From the NCBI RefSeq assembly GCF_026151205.1, contig NC_087083.1:10413460-10477459 (forward strand): 64,000 bases of DNA, in the 5' to 3' direction. Shown in pieces: positions 1 to 32,463 of this stretch. The notes below the pieces were generated by a model. The model was not told where the DNA came from, searched no databases, and saw nothing but the letters and a program-made list of their open reading frames with translations. How positions within the stretch are numbered: the stretch's first letter is position 1; the number at the start of each line of letters is the position of its first letter. The position numbers and the translations under genes are program-made. This DNA is from Bolinopsis microptera (lineage: Eukaryota; Ctenophora; Tentaculata; Lobata; Bolinopsidae).

Positions 1-20188
<20,188 letters not shown>

Positions 20189-21738
20189 TCATTACATAAG
20201 CTGAAAATAGTTGAATTTGTAAAGAAAATTATGGCTACAATATCTAAAAACCTTTTAAAATGAGGAAACCCTCCCAAACCATTCTTTGAAGGGCAATAAT
20301 AATGAAAATTTATTACGGTCCCTTACTGAGGGCAAAACATGTATCCTGTCTATGAAGATGCTTCTTGTTGAAGTGTCCATGTATAAAACCTGAGTGACTG
20401 CATTAAATTAATCTGAGAAAACTATTAAGAACTGTCCACACTGTCTATCATACTCAATACTAATTAACTTATTATTTATATACTAACTACTGTATATGTT
20501 TTAATTCTTAGAAGGACACTCTATTAACAATTTTCGACTGATTTGAATGTCATGCATAATATAAGTGCATAGCAGATTAAAGTTTCTTTTTATGTTTTTC
20601 CAAAACATTTCAGTACATTGTGCAGAAAGTGTTATATTCAATATTTATACACTTATTAACCATAACCTTACATAGCAATGTTTTCTAAAAGATCTACCCA
20701 GTGGTGAGTTTTAGGTTAAGGATGCTCACTTTGAGACTTATAGTTTTATTGGTCTTGACTATTGAATTCGCATTTATATTTGTATGGAGTTATTTATATT
20801 ATAATTGATATTAATTCTATTTCAGATTGTTATAAATCATTACCGTGTTTTATTCACTGAACAGAAAGTTTCGCCTGGCATAGTACCAAAGAGGATGAAG
20901 ATACCAAAACCAAATCCAAGCTAATTAGATAGTAGTAAGGAGGTTGGGCCAAAGACTGGATCAAAATCGAAAAAGTTTGAACCAACCGGAGAGGTTCTGA
21001 CTTATGGGTCGGACTCCCTTTGTATATTTGGGAAGACGAGAAGAAGGAGATCTTCAGTTTCAGGTATTGAGGCGTTATCTGGTCTGAGTTTGCGTATTGT
21101 CTTATATACGATCCCACTACTTGTTTGCGTACATGTCAAAGTAGGAGAGTTCTTTAGGGAGAGTTTTCTTAAAACTTTAAAACAATGGGGATAAATACTA
21201 AGACCTAAAAAAATCAAAACAAAATGCAGCCACCTAATTTGTTGTTAAGCTTTCTCTCCTCCTACGATTGACTAGTGGGACCATCTTTGACGAGTATTAA
21301 AAACTTAGACCATTACAAATACCGTACTGTAAGTTTGCAAGGTATGTGGACTAAGTGGGTCGAGAGTACTTGACTTGAAAGTGGGTGTTGAGAATCCTCA
21401 ACTAAACTAAAGATAATGACATCCAGAAGATGAGGCAGTAGAGTGACTAGTTATAGTGAGTGGTAGAGGCTGAAGGAGAAGAAATGTCACAAGGAGAAAA
21501 ATCATCTTTATGATAGTTCGCCAATAGCAATTTGTGCTAGAGAGCGGAAGGCAGGTGATACCTAAAGACGCAATATTTAAAGACATATACGCATATATTT
21601 TATCCCTACACATTTGTAAATAACTAGAATTGTGTAACCTTAAATTATTTCAGAATTATTACTATTGTGAATTCAATAAAATAATTATCACTTTTGTATC
21701 CTTGTATCCTTGTATCCTTGTATCCTACGCGTAGATAG

Positions 21739-21795
21739 AAACACCTGATCAATAAACTAACTATTTCCAACTTCGGAAATAGTTAGTTTATTGCC
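21739..21795. other. Perfect hairpin, 18-bp stem
   Basis: aataaactaactatttcc-aacttc-ggaaatagttagtttatt. Could be a short fold-back element; it lies upstream of the Ig gene start. Confidence 0.75.
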
Positions 21796-21879
21796 GGTTA
21801 GGAATGTTTTCAGCAACCAAATGCAACAAATACATTTTCGTAGTTACCGACATGGATCAAATCAAAGAATGATAAGAAA

Positions 21880-21978
21880 TCTCACCCCAGTTCGGACGCA
21901 AAATAGTGCATGAAACCGAACTCGAACTCGGCACCTTCGGCATGTGAGCCGATCTTAAGCCACTGGGACGACATTTAG
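21880..21978 (-). repeat. tRNA-like sequence, possible SINE head or tRNA pseudogene
   Basis: On the minus strand, agtggcttaagatcgg resembles an A box and gagttcgagttcgg a B box, spaced as in a tRNA. A tcggc-gccga stem lies between with a loop containing CAT. The cloverleaf is imperfect, so an active tRNA is unlikely. Confidence 0.35.
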
Positions 21979-23681
21979 TACAAATCTGAGAATTTAAACT
22001 AGGAGCGACAAGGGGCAATTATTAAGATAATAATTTAGATCATGATAGATCATGACCAGCCTAAATATCTCTGAACAGCACAAGCTTTAGCAATATTACA
22101 CCCAAAAAACTGGCGAAGAACAAGTGAAACAAATTTTTAGTGAAACAAATTTAAAATTTTATCCTTTATTTTACAATCATAATATAATAATATTTATAAG
22201 CCTCCGTTTTGAAAGTTTTAAATTTTAATACATTCACATTTCTATTTAAAATTCAATTTTATGTACAAGTCAATAACTGGCCGCCAAAGCCGCGCATTCT
22301 TGAAAACAGGATTAACTTGATTATAGTTATACGACTATGTAAATTTAAAACTATCCGTGGTTTTTTTCTTTTAAATAAATAAATTATAATTTTACCTAAG
22401 TCCAAAGCCAGCTTTGAAAAATTTACTATTAAATCATAATATATCGTCAACTTTAAATATTTACAATGCAACAATTCATTAATCTGTAAATACGCGTACT
22501 CCAGCCCCTAAACGCATAAATTGTTATGCGGCGCGGCTCAAGCCGCGCACGCACGTATTATTTTATACTGTTTGCTTTCTAATAAATATCGTGCCAATGT
22601 GTACGTCTAAATTGTAGACGTTCATGTTTTGTGTAAAGTGAATCCAATTGGGACTAGTGACAAGGATAAGGACCCAAGTGCCTGTACGGCTTTTTCGGAC
22701 CCCTGTGGACCACTACTCTTGAAATCACTCTACAACATTGAACATCTATATCTACTACGTCATTTGGCAATTGTTGTCATTAATCTAACTTTCTAATTAA
22801 TTGCCGAGGGGGAAGAGTAAACGCTTCACATTAAAATTCAATATACAAAATTCAAAACCATCAATACGGTATTAAATATTATGGACAAGTCTATAGATCT
22901 ATTTCGTAGTCATATATTCACATGATTTGCTTTATATTATTTTAATACTGTAATGAAGTACAGTAGGATTTGTGTTTCGAGAAAGAAAGGTTGCGGTCAA
23001 ATTATTAACAAAAGTAAACAAAAGTCCATCAGGGACTCCGTGGAGTCGAAAAAGGTACACGGCTGCTGTCTGGTGCTGCTAGGCATTTATTGATCAAGAT
23101 GTTTTATTGTATTGATTTATAATGATTCTATTGTTCGTGACTAATCAAGTCCTAAGTGGAGGTATAAAGTGCTGCTCAAGATACTTCGTCATCTCATGTC
23201 CAGTATAATGATTAAGATAGTATACAATGCAGTTTTAGTAGTTGACCCATACAGTTAAGTCCGTCATAACTCACAATCGTTAAGTCGTCGGTCAATTGTC
23301 AAAGTCGTTGTGTGTTTATTCGTTGAGATAGCAGTAAGATAAGATGTTACGCGCGCGCGTTTAATCCCGTCGACGTGAAATGTGACAATGAAAACGCCAT
23401 AGAATTATTATTTTCGCGCGTTACGTAGAGTTTACCAGTGTGTAATACTAGTTAACACTGGGTGTACACTGAGTGTAAGTGTAAGTTTCATATACGAGCC
23501 GTTGAATATTTCCAATTTTGAGTGTATCGTGAGCATGTTTTACAGTGCGATTGCTCGGTACTAGTGTGTTTGTGTATATATATATCATTTGTGGAGTATG
23601 GTGTAAGTAATGTTTTTGGTTGGAGTGCAGTGGTTATATGTATGAGAAAAGATATATGGTCATTTTAGTAACTCACATAAA

Positions 23682-25887
23682 TCAGAACTTGAGCTCATTT
23701 GTGGCAAAATTAAGCTCACACCAATCAAGTGTATCATGCTTGAATTGCAATTCTCGTAAGGCAATTTTCAATATATTCTTAAACCCGTTTGATGGAGTAT
23801 TAAAACTTATCTTACTTGATGTTTGTCGACAGCTGTTCCACATGTAGGATGATTGGTAGATGAATTGTGAGGATGGTTGTGATGTAATGAAATAATCCTC
23901 TCGTCGTGGTGACCTGTTAAATGATGAGTACAGTGATAATGGTTCCTCTAACTTATTAATTTTGAATAGTTCTAAGAGACAAGTGTACTTGTACAGATTG
24001 TGGACCGTCAACAACCTGTGGGTTTTAAACAAGGGCTTGGAGTGTTCTTTTTGGTAAAAGTCCACCCCCAGTCTTTGCTTATCAACAGGTCGTGTTCGGG
24101 CACACGTTTTAAACTTCTCTAGGTAAGCTTCTCTATCCCCAAACAGAATTCTTATACACTTTTTCTGTGTTTTAAAGATAGGTTCAAGTCGGTTATTGCT
24201 AATACCACCCCACACAGATATTCCAAATCCTAAATGTGATTCAAATAGAGTATGATATAAATCCTTATAATACTGCTTCGGGACAATGTGTCGTATTCTG
24301 CACAGCTTTCCTACTTCGCATTTAAGTTTTGAGTTAAGTGACTGCGTATGTGATTTCCAGTTAAGTTGGTCGTCAATAATAACGCCTAGAAATTTAGCTT
24401 CTTGAACTCTTTTAATAACTACATTATTTAAAGTTAGTATGTTCTCGTCATTCTCTACTTCCTCTTTGGCCCGTGAGGGTTTAAAATGAATAAAACAACA
24501 TTTCTTAATGTTAATATGTAATAAGTTTAGTTTCATATACTTGTACACAAATGATAGAACTTCATTTCCTTTTTCGTATAGTCTTTTGACACATGTGTCT
24601 TCTATAAATATGTTAGTGTCGTCGGCAAATAGTATAAACTTTCCTATAATTGATGAGTTACGGATGTCATTAATATAAATAATAAAAAGTAAGGGACCAA
24701 GACAGCTCCCCTGCGGCACTCCATAGACTACTGGAAGTTTCTCGGATTCTTCACCTAATACCGAGACATAGTGGTATCTGTTCGACAGGTAACTTGCTAT
24801 AAGGTTATTTGCATTTCCACGGATTCCATAATTTTCTAACTTATGCAGTAACTTTTCATGTGATATTGTATCAAAGGCTTTACTAAGATCAATAAATATT
24901 CCAAGAACGTGTTGTTTTTTCTTGAGGCAAGATTCTACGTGGTTCACTGAGTAATTTATGGCATAACTGGTCGAGTGATTTTTACGGAATCCGTACTGGT
25001 TTTCATATAAGGAGTTCTGTGAATGAAAGAAGCTGTATAATCTATTGAATATAATCTTTTCAAATATTTTACCAAACACAGCTAGCGTTGATACAGGTCT
25101 ATAGTTTTCAAGGAGTTCCTGGTTATCTTTCTTGTAAATGGGACTAATCCTTCCAACTTTAAGGTCATCTGGAAATATGCCATCTTTCATACATTCGTTA
25201 TACAGTACAGTGAGTAAAGGAGTAACTATTTTAGAGGACTGCTTAATTACATGAATCGGTATGTCACTTGCCTTGCCATTTTTAAGTTCAGATATGATTT
25301 TGCTAACCTCGTCTGTTGTGCAGTCATGCATGTAAATGCTGGAAGTGTTTGAAAGCGGTAGATAATCATAGAAACTAGGTATACTGTTTATGTTAATTTG
25401 TCCAAGATCATTGTAAGCGGTATTTAGGTCAGAGGCTAATGATACAAAATATTTATTGAATTCGTTTGCTATGATCCTTCTATTTGTTATCTTAACGTTG
25501 TCTATGGTGAACAGCGGCTTTATTTCACGCCGCCGTTTACCTCTTATACGATTTATTAGTTCCCAGGTCTTTTTACTATCACCGCTATTTTCAGCAAATT
25601 TACCAGAGAAGTATTCTGTTTTCACAGTTTGACGTGTTTTCTTTAGGACTTTTCTGTATTCTTTGTAGATAAGGTAGCGACTACGTTTTAGTGAGCATTC
25701 AGGGCACTGGCAAATGCCGCCCTTGTTATCAGTTTCCCCGAGTTTACATTTTCTATTTCTTATCTCAACCCAATTTTCGTACAGTTTATGCTGATTATTA
25801 ATTGAGCAAATGAGGCCGGGAGTTATCCAAGGGTTAACCTGAACAGTTCTCTTAGAGGTTTTCGGGGTCTCTAGTTTAAACGATTTT
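23682..25887 (-). pseudogene. Second copy of the LINE reverse transcriptase plus the true ORF2 C-terminus
   Basis: This frame lies downstream of the duplication joint and repeats the reverse transcriptase domain (IDLSKAFDTI, YGVPQGSC, FADD). It then carries the original C-terminal part absent from the other copy (KKCIRILFGDREAYLEKF to the stop at 23682). It has no start of its own; the first methionine lies mid-domain. Only one base difference was noticed between the two 1,724-bp units (t at 24964 versus g near 26688, changing Ile to Leu). The duplication is therefore very recent or an assembly artefact. Confidence 0.82.
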
Positions 25888-27611
25888 TCTGTGTTTTAAA
25901 GATAGGTTCAAGTCGGTTATTGCTAATACCACCCCACACAGATATTCCAAATCCTAAATGTGATTCAAATAGAGTATGATATAAATCCTTATAATACTGC
26001 TTCGGGACAATGTGTCGTATTCTGCACAGCTTTCCTACTTCGCATTTAAGTTTTGAGTTAAGTGACTGCGTATGTGATTTCCAGTTAAGTTGGTCGTCAA
26101 TAATAACGCCTAGAAATTTAGCTTCTTGAACTCTTTTAATAACTACATTATTTAAAGTTAGTATGTTCTCGTCATTCTCTACTTCCTCTTTGGCCCGTGA
26201 GGGTTTAAAATGAATAAAACAACATTTCTTAATGTTAATATGTAATAAGTTTAGTTTCATATACTTGTACACAAATGATAGAACTTCATTTCCTTTTTCG
26301 TATAGTCTTTTGACACATGTGTCTTCTATAAATATGTTAGTGTCGTCGGCAAATAGTATAAACTTTCCTATAATTGATGAGTTACGGATGTCATTAATAT
26401 AAATAATAAAAAGTAAGGGACCAAGACAGCTCCCCTGCGGCACTCCATAGACTACTGGAAGTTTCTCGGATTCTTCACCTAATACCGAGACATAGTGGTA
26501 TCTGTTCGACAGGTAACTTGCTATAAGGTTATTTGCATTTCCACGGATTCCATAATTTTCTAACTTATGCAGTAACTTTTCATGTGATATTGTATCAAAG
26601 GCTTTACTAAGATCAATAAATATTCCAAGAACGTGTTGTTTTTTCTTGAGGCAAGATTCTACGTGGTTCACTGAGTAATTTAGGGCATAACTGGTCGAGT
26701 GATTTTTACGGAATCCGTACTGGTTTTCATATAAGGAGTTCTGTGAATGAAAGAAGCTGTATAATCTATTGAATATAATCTTTTCAAATATTTTACCAAA
26801 CACAGCTAGCGTTGATACAGGTCTATAGTTTTCAAGGAGTTCCTGGTTATCTTTCTTGTAAATGGGACTAATCCTTCCAACTTTAAGGTCATCTGGAAAT
26901 ATGCCATCTTTCATACATTCGTTATACAGTACAGTGAGTAAAGGAGTAACTATTTTAGAGGACTGCTTAATTACATGAATCGGTATGTCACTTGCCTTGC
27001 CATTTTTAAGTTCAGATATGATTTTGCTAACCTCGTCTGTTGTGCAGTCATGCATGTAAATGCTGGAAGTGTTTGAAAGCGGTAGATAATCATAGAAACT
27101 AGGTATACTGTTTATGTTAATTTGTCCAAGATCATTGTAAGCGGTATTTAGGTCAGAGGCTAATGATACAAAATATTTATTGAATTCGTTTGCTATGATC
27201 CTTCTATTTGTTATCTTAACGTTGTCTATGGTGAACAGCGGCTTTATTTCACGCCGCCGTTTACCTCTTATACGATTTATTAGTTCCCAGGTCTTTTTAC
27301 TATCACCGCTATTTTCAGCAAATTTACCAGAGAAGTATTCTGTTTTCACAGTTTGACGTGTTTTCTTTAGGACTTTTCTGTATTCTTTGTAGATAAGGTA
27401 GCGACTACGTTTTAGTGAGCATTCAGGGCACTGGCAAATGCCGCCCTTGTTATCAGTTTCCCCGAGTTTACATTTTCTATTTCTTATCTCAACCCAATTT
27501 TCGTACAGTTTATGCTGATTATTAATTGAGCAAATGAGGCCGGGAGTTATCCAAGGGTTAACCTGAACAGTTCTCTTAGAGGTTTTCGGGGTCTCTAGTT
27601 TAAACGATTTT
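24164..27611. repeat. 1,724-bp near-identical tandem direct duplication inside the LINE
   Basis: Unit 1 is about 24164-25887 and unit 2 about 25888-27611, a fixed offset of 1,724 bp checked at both ends. The joint shows a shared TTTTTC at 24160s, 25884-25889 and 27608-27613, consistent with microhomology-mediated duplication. The unit is not a multiple of three, so it breaks ORF2. Confidence 0.88.
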
Positions 27612-28759
27612 TCGACGCAGTTTTTGTAAGTGTCATGGAATTCAGTAAAGTTATGGATTGTTTTAGTTTTAAGCTCATCTTCAAGATCCACTAGGAAGCC
27701 GTTAACATTTGATTGACAGAAGTCGTAATATTGTTTAAAAGAAGTTTTTTCAGAGTTGACTTCAACATTCCAGTTAAATGTGTTAAAAATAGGTGAGTGA
27801 TGAGTTATTCGTTCTTCTAGGGTGCCTGAAGTAATCACATTCTCAATATCGTTAGTAATAATGTTATCTATGCAGGATGCTTTACAGCCTGGTTTTTCGT
27901 GGGTAACAATAGATATTAACGGACAAAATCCTTTACTGAATAATATTTCTTCATATTTTTGAACATTTTTGTTATCTTTATCATGAAGATCGATATTAAA
28001 GTCTCCAGCTAGATAACTAAACTTCGGCATGTGATCAAGAAGGTTAGAAAGTTCAACTAGAGCTTGGGAAATACAGCCACTTGGTGGACGATACAAAACA
28101 CCTACATTAACAGGTTGATCTTCGTTACTTAATGATAAGACAAGTATTTCTAGATGTTCTGTGACTTGTGATATATTCTCAATTACAGTAGCATTTAATT
28201 TATCGTCAACATAAAGGGCTACTCCAGTGCCCTTTTGTTTGTTAGGTGCTGTGTCCTGATAGTAACTATTATAACCGTCGAGCTGAAATAGATTGCTTAA
28301 TTCTTTTCCAGTGTTGGTTTCAGCTAGGGCTATTACGGAGAATTTTGTTTTGTACCTACAGGTTTCAATGGCAAGGTTGTCAAAATTTGATTTATTTCCA
28401 TCAATATTTTGAAAGAGAATAGATGATTGTTTCTTTACTTGGTTGCAGAGAATATTTGTAAGGTCAGATGCAGTGTATGAGTTACAATCATTTAAAGTAT
28501 TTGAGATTTTGGTTGTGTATTCGTCTAGGTTGTTGTCGTCGTCGTCATTGTCAGTGAGTAGTTTAAATGGGTTGTATTTAACCTTGTCTAAATCGATACA
28601 ACGAGTACAGTAAAACTCATTAGATTGGCTATTTGGATTTGATTTGCGATAGCATTTATGGTGCATTATGCAGTCACAGTGAAAACATTCAACTATTGTT
28701 TGGCCGATGACTATGTTCTTAGAACAGACAGGACATACCTCCTTAATGAGGGGAGTCAT
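25871..28759 (-). pseudogene. LINE ORF2: PHD finger, endonuclease and reverse transcriptase, truncated by a duplication joint
   Basis: The 962-aa frame begins with a PHD-type zinc finger (CPVCSKNIV ... HHKCY ... CTRC). An endonuclease/exonuclease/phosphatase domain follows (ALAETNTG; VGVLYRPPSG; LAGDFNID; THHSP). The reverse transcriptase has YRPVSTL, IDLSKAFDTI, YGVPQGSCLGPLLF and FADD (residues 803-806). The last residues (KTQKNRLN) come from a frame shift at about 25888, where the sequence jumps back to an earlier point of the same ORF. With the 1,724-bp extra unit removed, the distance from start to the stop at 23682 is exactly 1,118 codons, so the frame was open before duplication. The catalytic FADD is present. 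Confidence 0.88.
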
Positions 28760-29706
28760 GGTTGGTAACCATCCACGTGACCCTGACTAGCAGCAGCAGG
28801 AACAACAGGACCAGTTTCTCTTCCAGCAGTCGCATCCCTGTAGGATCTATCGTCTACCCTTGTGGACCTCCTCTTCCTTTTGTCGATACCACCGTTAATC
28901 CTGAGAAGAACAGTGTTACGAATAAATTGACCTAACTTTGCTAGTCCCCTCCAGTTGAGGTGAAGGAAGTCCGGTTTTTGGTATTTGTTGAGGTCGCGAG
29001 AGAGAGAGCGGTCAAGGAGACCATCCCTATCACAGAACTCATCAAATCCATCCACATAACTGACACCAAAATTGGACGGGAGCAGCCTACATCGAATCAA
29101 ACTGTTAAAGTATATAAGCTTTCTATTTAAATCAGCACGTTTAGAAGGAATTGTTGGACAAACATATACATGCACACCCGGATTAATAGATTGAATCTGG
29201 GCAATTTTTGAAACTAGATGGTTGTAGATTATATCAATATCGTTTTGGCTTTTTACATCTGTTTGTTTCAGGTCATTAACCCCACACAATATAACACAGT
29301 TTCTATAGCCACAGGACACATAAGGATCAATGCTATCGACAGTTGGGGCAAAGAATCGTTTTCCAGGAAGCCATTTGCCGAATGACTTGGCAGGATCAGA
29401 ACCGAATTTCAGTCCGCCGGTGTTCGAGTCCCCAATGATACATGTAGCGTTTCTATTCAGGGAACTGACTGATCTCAATGTTATATTGTAGCGCAGCCCA
29501 GTTATCTCGCCTGCATCGATACGATGGTGGAACAGTGCTTGGCTACGACGAGTCATTACATATAATGATCCTGGGCCACATAGTTGCTTGTGCTCATCAA
29601 TACCTGTACTAGCATCAGAGAAAGAAACATGACATGCAGTACCAAGAGAGACTGTAAAGATACTTGACAACAAGCTGGAATGTTTGCTCTCCAAATAAAA
29701 TAACAA
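28756..29706 (-). CDS. LINE ORF1, SGNH/GDSL-type esterase protein (316 aa)
   Basis: The three signatures of SGNH hydrolases are visible: IIGDSNTGG with the predicted nucleophile Ser94, CGVNDL (Gly142, Asn144, Asp145), and DFLHLNW with Asp246 and His249 completing the catalytic set. The C-terminal 30 residues are basic (GGIDKRKRRSTRVDDR), which would suit RNA binding. The ORF appears intact with the catalytic residues present. Its TGA stop overlaps the ORF2 start as ATGA, so ORF2 is probably translated by termination-reinitiation, as known in other LINEs. The ATG at 29706 is the first available start; the true start could lie upstream if transcripts begin in the 5' repeats. Confidence 0.85.
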   Translation of the reverse strand: MLFYLESKHSSLLSSIFTVSLGTACHVSFSDASTGIDEHKQLCGPGSLYVMTRRSQALFHHRIDAGEITGLRYNITLRSVSSLNRNATCIIGDSNTGGLKFGSDPAKSFGKWLPGKRFFAPTVDSIDPYVSCGYRNCVILCGVNDLKQTDVKSQNDIDIIYNHLVSKIAQIQSINPGVHVYVCPTIPSKRADLNRKLIYFNSLIRCRLLPSNFGVSYVDGFDEFCDRDGLLDRSLSRDLNKYQKPDFLHLNWRGLAKLGQFIRNTVLLRINGGIDKRKRRSTRVDDRSYRDATAGRETGPVVPAAASQGHVDGYQP

Positions 29707-29739
29707 AGTTGAGCATGTTATGAACTCTTTATATTAGAA

Positions 29740-30165
29740 GATAACAACATCTTTATTTTCTTTGTTTTTTTTTAAATAAGAAAAAAAGGGGGACCCCCAA
29801 CCCATGTAGCTAAGACACCTCACAGCAAGTAGACCAAAGTAGCTCTTGCTTGTGAAAGGTGTATCAACTACCCGCCGAGGCGGTGGGTTGGGAGTCCCCC
29901 CTGGGATCATTTCGTCCGTAAAATTTTACACAATATAAAAGCTACAATAAATTATTTTCTTTGTTTAGTTACAGAAACATGGCTAACTTTTTTTTTTTTC
30001 TTTTTTTTTCAAAGCAAAGGGGGGACCCCCAACCCATGTTGTTAAGAAACCTCACAGCAAGTAGACCAAAGTGGCTCTTGCTTGTGAAAGGTGCGTCAAC
30101 TACCCGCCGAAGCGGTGGGTTGGGCGTCCTGGGATCATTTCGTCCGTAAAATTATATACAACATA
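29740..30165 (-). repeat. Two tandem 5' units of the LINE, each with a fold-back core
   Basis: Two copies about 230 bp apart share a core at 29788-29930 and 30020-30155: ggggacccccaaccca, then ctcacagcaagtagaccaa, ccgccga(g/a)gcggtgggttggg and gggatcatttcgtccgtaaa. Arms gacccccaaccca and tgggttggg pair, so each core can fold back. Position just upstream of ORF1 suggests 5'-UTR monomers of the kind that act as LINE promoters; this role is inference. Confidence 0.6.
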
Positions 30166-30179
30166 AAATAGTACAGTAA

Positions 30180-32190
30180 AATATCAAAATTTACATAAAC
30201 AAATCAGGAGACCTCAAAGCTCCTTTTCTGGGGGATGAGGTTGAAGGATATGTCGTGCAGTTCAAAATGCTGGGCCGTTGATCTTCCTCTGATTCCTCTT
30301 AGTGCAATGAGAAACATGGCTAAATGATGAGAACAATAACACCACTGCACAAATACACACCAGTATACAGCATACTCTCAAACTATGATAACATTTTTTT
30401 CTATTGAACAATAAGAGCCTCATTTTCAATCAAATTCTCGTCAACTGTCAAGTGTCAACTCGGCTGCAGTTTTCTGTCCGTATTTCGTATGGTGCATAAT
30501 TTTCCTCCCATGCCTCCGTCTTCCTGTCAAATCGGCTATATACGGACCCGTGTGTCGCTGTATTTTGTCAAACCTGTTATCAGTTATGCATATGTTTCCA
30601 TACTTCAAGCAATTTTATAATTTACTTTAAATCAACTAAAGTCATGTTGAGTTCAACTAATATATTGTATTACTAATACCAAATACTGGTTACTAAACAT
30701 AAAATTTTTCTAACAGCCAACTTGTAGCGCTATGCACTACTAAGCCGCGCCGCGCATCCAATAATGCTTCTCCTGTTATTCCCACTTAAGCATTTATTGA
30801 CTGATTATGTTGTTCATATGAGAAAGATAAAAAGACCTTCAATATTTTTAACCATATCTTTCAATTAATATAATAATTGGATTGTCATAATATATTTGGT
30901 TTTGTTCAATTCTATCGCTATGCACAAAAATTGTAATATTTACATATTTAAATATTAATTTGATGGACGATAATTGCAATTGTTAAAAGCTAAAATGTAA
31001 AATTACTCATGATTTGGAGGACTTCGCCGCTTCGACGCGCCGCGCAAACTAGCATTCTTGCTTCGCATCGATCTCGACGGATTGACATCGTCAATTAAAT
31101 CAACTCATGATCTGATCTAATAAAACATTAGTACGGTAATATAATAATAAAAAGAAAAAGAAAAAATGTAAAAATTCCAAAAATAGCAAACAAATTTAAA
31201 TTATGGTCGGAATTATTTCAAAAAGAGAGTTATCTGAAATAATAATGAGAAATTGCATTGTAGATTTTATCATTTTGAAAAAATGATTGGCGGAATATTG
31301 TTGATATGTTTCGGCAGAAAAGTGGCATGCAACGTATGTCAAAAATATTGTAGCGCGATGCACTACTGGGCAGCGCCGCGCATCCAATAATGCTTCTTTT
31401 GTCATACGTTGTAAGACCCGCCGCGCACGAGTGCGCGGCTCCCCCTGTATCGTTGAAACTCTACAGGGGTTTACTATAGTGAAGCGACAGTGGGGGTCAC
31501 CACGTGATACAATGCTTCTCGCAACCACACTTATGCAGATCGGCGAAATGCGAAGGATTGACATCGTGAATCAAGGCGGAATATAGTATCAAAAATGTAG
31601 CTTAAAATGTTAATATGTCATACAAAAAGTATGAAGTAAGTTTGCAGCCAAAAATTTTTGAGTGTTTATTTTTTTTGTTTATACCAATAAGTTATTTTTT
31701 ATTTAAATATTTTTTCCGTTTTGATATGAAAAAATCCAAACTTTTTACCTATTATAAAAATATTTTGTTTGATTGAATTATTGATAATTTTATTGTATGT
31801 TCAAGTACAAAATCTCATTTAAAATAAGCAAAATCAATAGAAATAGGTAGAATTTTGAGAATTTTTCACTGTGTAACAAACTCCATGAAATGTGTTGTAA
31901 CTGTATTGAAAACTGGCCACGGGCCTAAATATGACTTATCAATCAATTACAATTCATTAACATTACCAATATTAAAAACTGTTCAAAATATCTAAGAAAG
32001 TATTCTCTAGCCAAAGGGCTCAATATTTAAATCTAAATCTTCAATATTGTCTGGTTTATATCGCAACTTGGGGCCTCTGTCCCCCCTTATCGAAATAACT
32101 GTTGTCTTTAATACCTCAAAGTCCCCCCAAGATATCTGGTAAAAAGGTCCTGCTAGTTATATATAAAATATATTTATGTTTGCTTTAATT
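30180..32190. other. Repeat-bearing spacer before VPS15
   Basis: AT-rich DNA with the paired GC-patch repeats. No exon-like frame with splice signals was seen. VPS15 starts at 32826 after a retroelement remnant. Confidence 0.5.
30722..31580. repeat. Two related GC-patch repeats
   Basis: tagcgctatgcactactaag + ccgcgccgcgcatccaataa at about 30724 recurs with few changes at about 31350, each followed after 200-300 bp by a cgatctcgacgg/ggattgacatcgt segment. They stand out as GC-rich islands in AT-rich DNA. Confidence 0.6.
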
Positions 32191-32194
32191 GATA

Positions 32195-32463
32195 CTAAAT
32201 AAAATTGTTGTTTTCTTGAAATTGTTGTTTTCTTTCAAAGCGCAAGCGCTTTCTAAGATATGTAACTGAGTCTGAATATCGCTGATCAGTTGGAGATTCA
32301 ATCTTTTGTGCAAGCTTTTTAATCAAGCGTTGCGCTTCGACTCCCATGCCTCCTGTTGTGGAGAAAAGTGAAGGTGTAAAGGAAGCTTTTTCCACTTCTA
32401 GGACCCATGTGTTATAACTTAGCTTCAGTATTACACCTAGATGGTATCTTCTATTTTGGGCCT
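32195..32463 (-). mobile_element. Retroelement-like C-terminal ORF remnant
   Basis: The minus frame reads ALKAQNRRYHLGVILKL, then ASFTPSLFSTTGGMG and YSDSVTYLRKRLRFER. A very similar TPLVFSTTGGMG-type tail is, from memory, common at the end of retroelement-encoded proteins in cnidarians and other invertebrates, but I cannot name the clade with certainty. It lies about 350 bp upstream of VPS15. Confidence 0.45.

Larger units (their letters stand above)
20200..23600. other. Upstream region of the Ig gene, no gene recognised
   Basis: Its promoter should lie just above 20188, but no clear core element stands out. The rest is AT-rich, with the tRNA-like piece, one hairpin and a CpG-containing palindrome (gcgcggctcaagccgcgc near 22530). 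Confidence 0.5.
23600..30170 (-). mobile_element. Nearly complete CR1-like non-LTR retrotransposon (LINE)
   Basis: The element is read on the minus strand. It has two tandem 5' units (about 30165-29740), ORF1 with an SGNH hydrolase fold (29706-28756), ORF2 with PHD finger, endonuclease and reverse transcriptase (from 28759), and a short 3' untranslated part below 23682. ORF1 and ORF2 overlap by ATGA. An esterase ORF1 with an apurinic-type endonuclease and reverse transcriptase is the arrangement known for CR1-group LINEs. The exact 3' end and target-site duplication were not resolved. A 1,724-bp internal tandem duplication breaks ORF2, so the copy is inactive as it stands. It sits between the Ig gene's 5' end and VPS15. 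Confidence 0.85.

Noticed and set aside
20854-21217. Overlapping 71-87 aa minus frames upstream of the Ig gene
   Set aside because: No family similarity, low complexity and no splice or start context.
23340-23420. CpG-rich gcgcgcgcg patch as a promoter for the LINE or a host gene
   Set aside because: It is at the 3' side of the LINE and no adjacent gene start was found.
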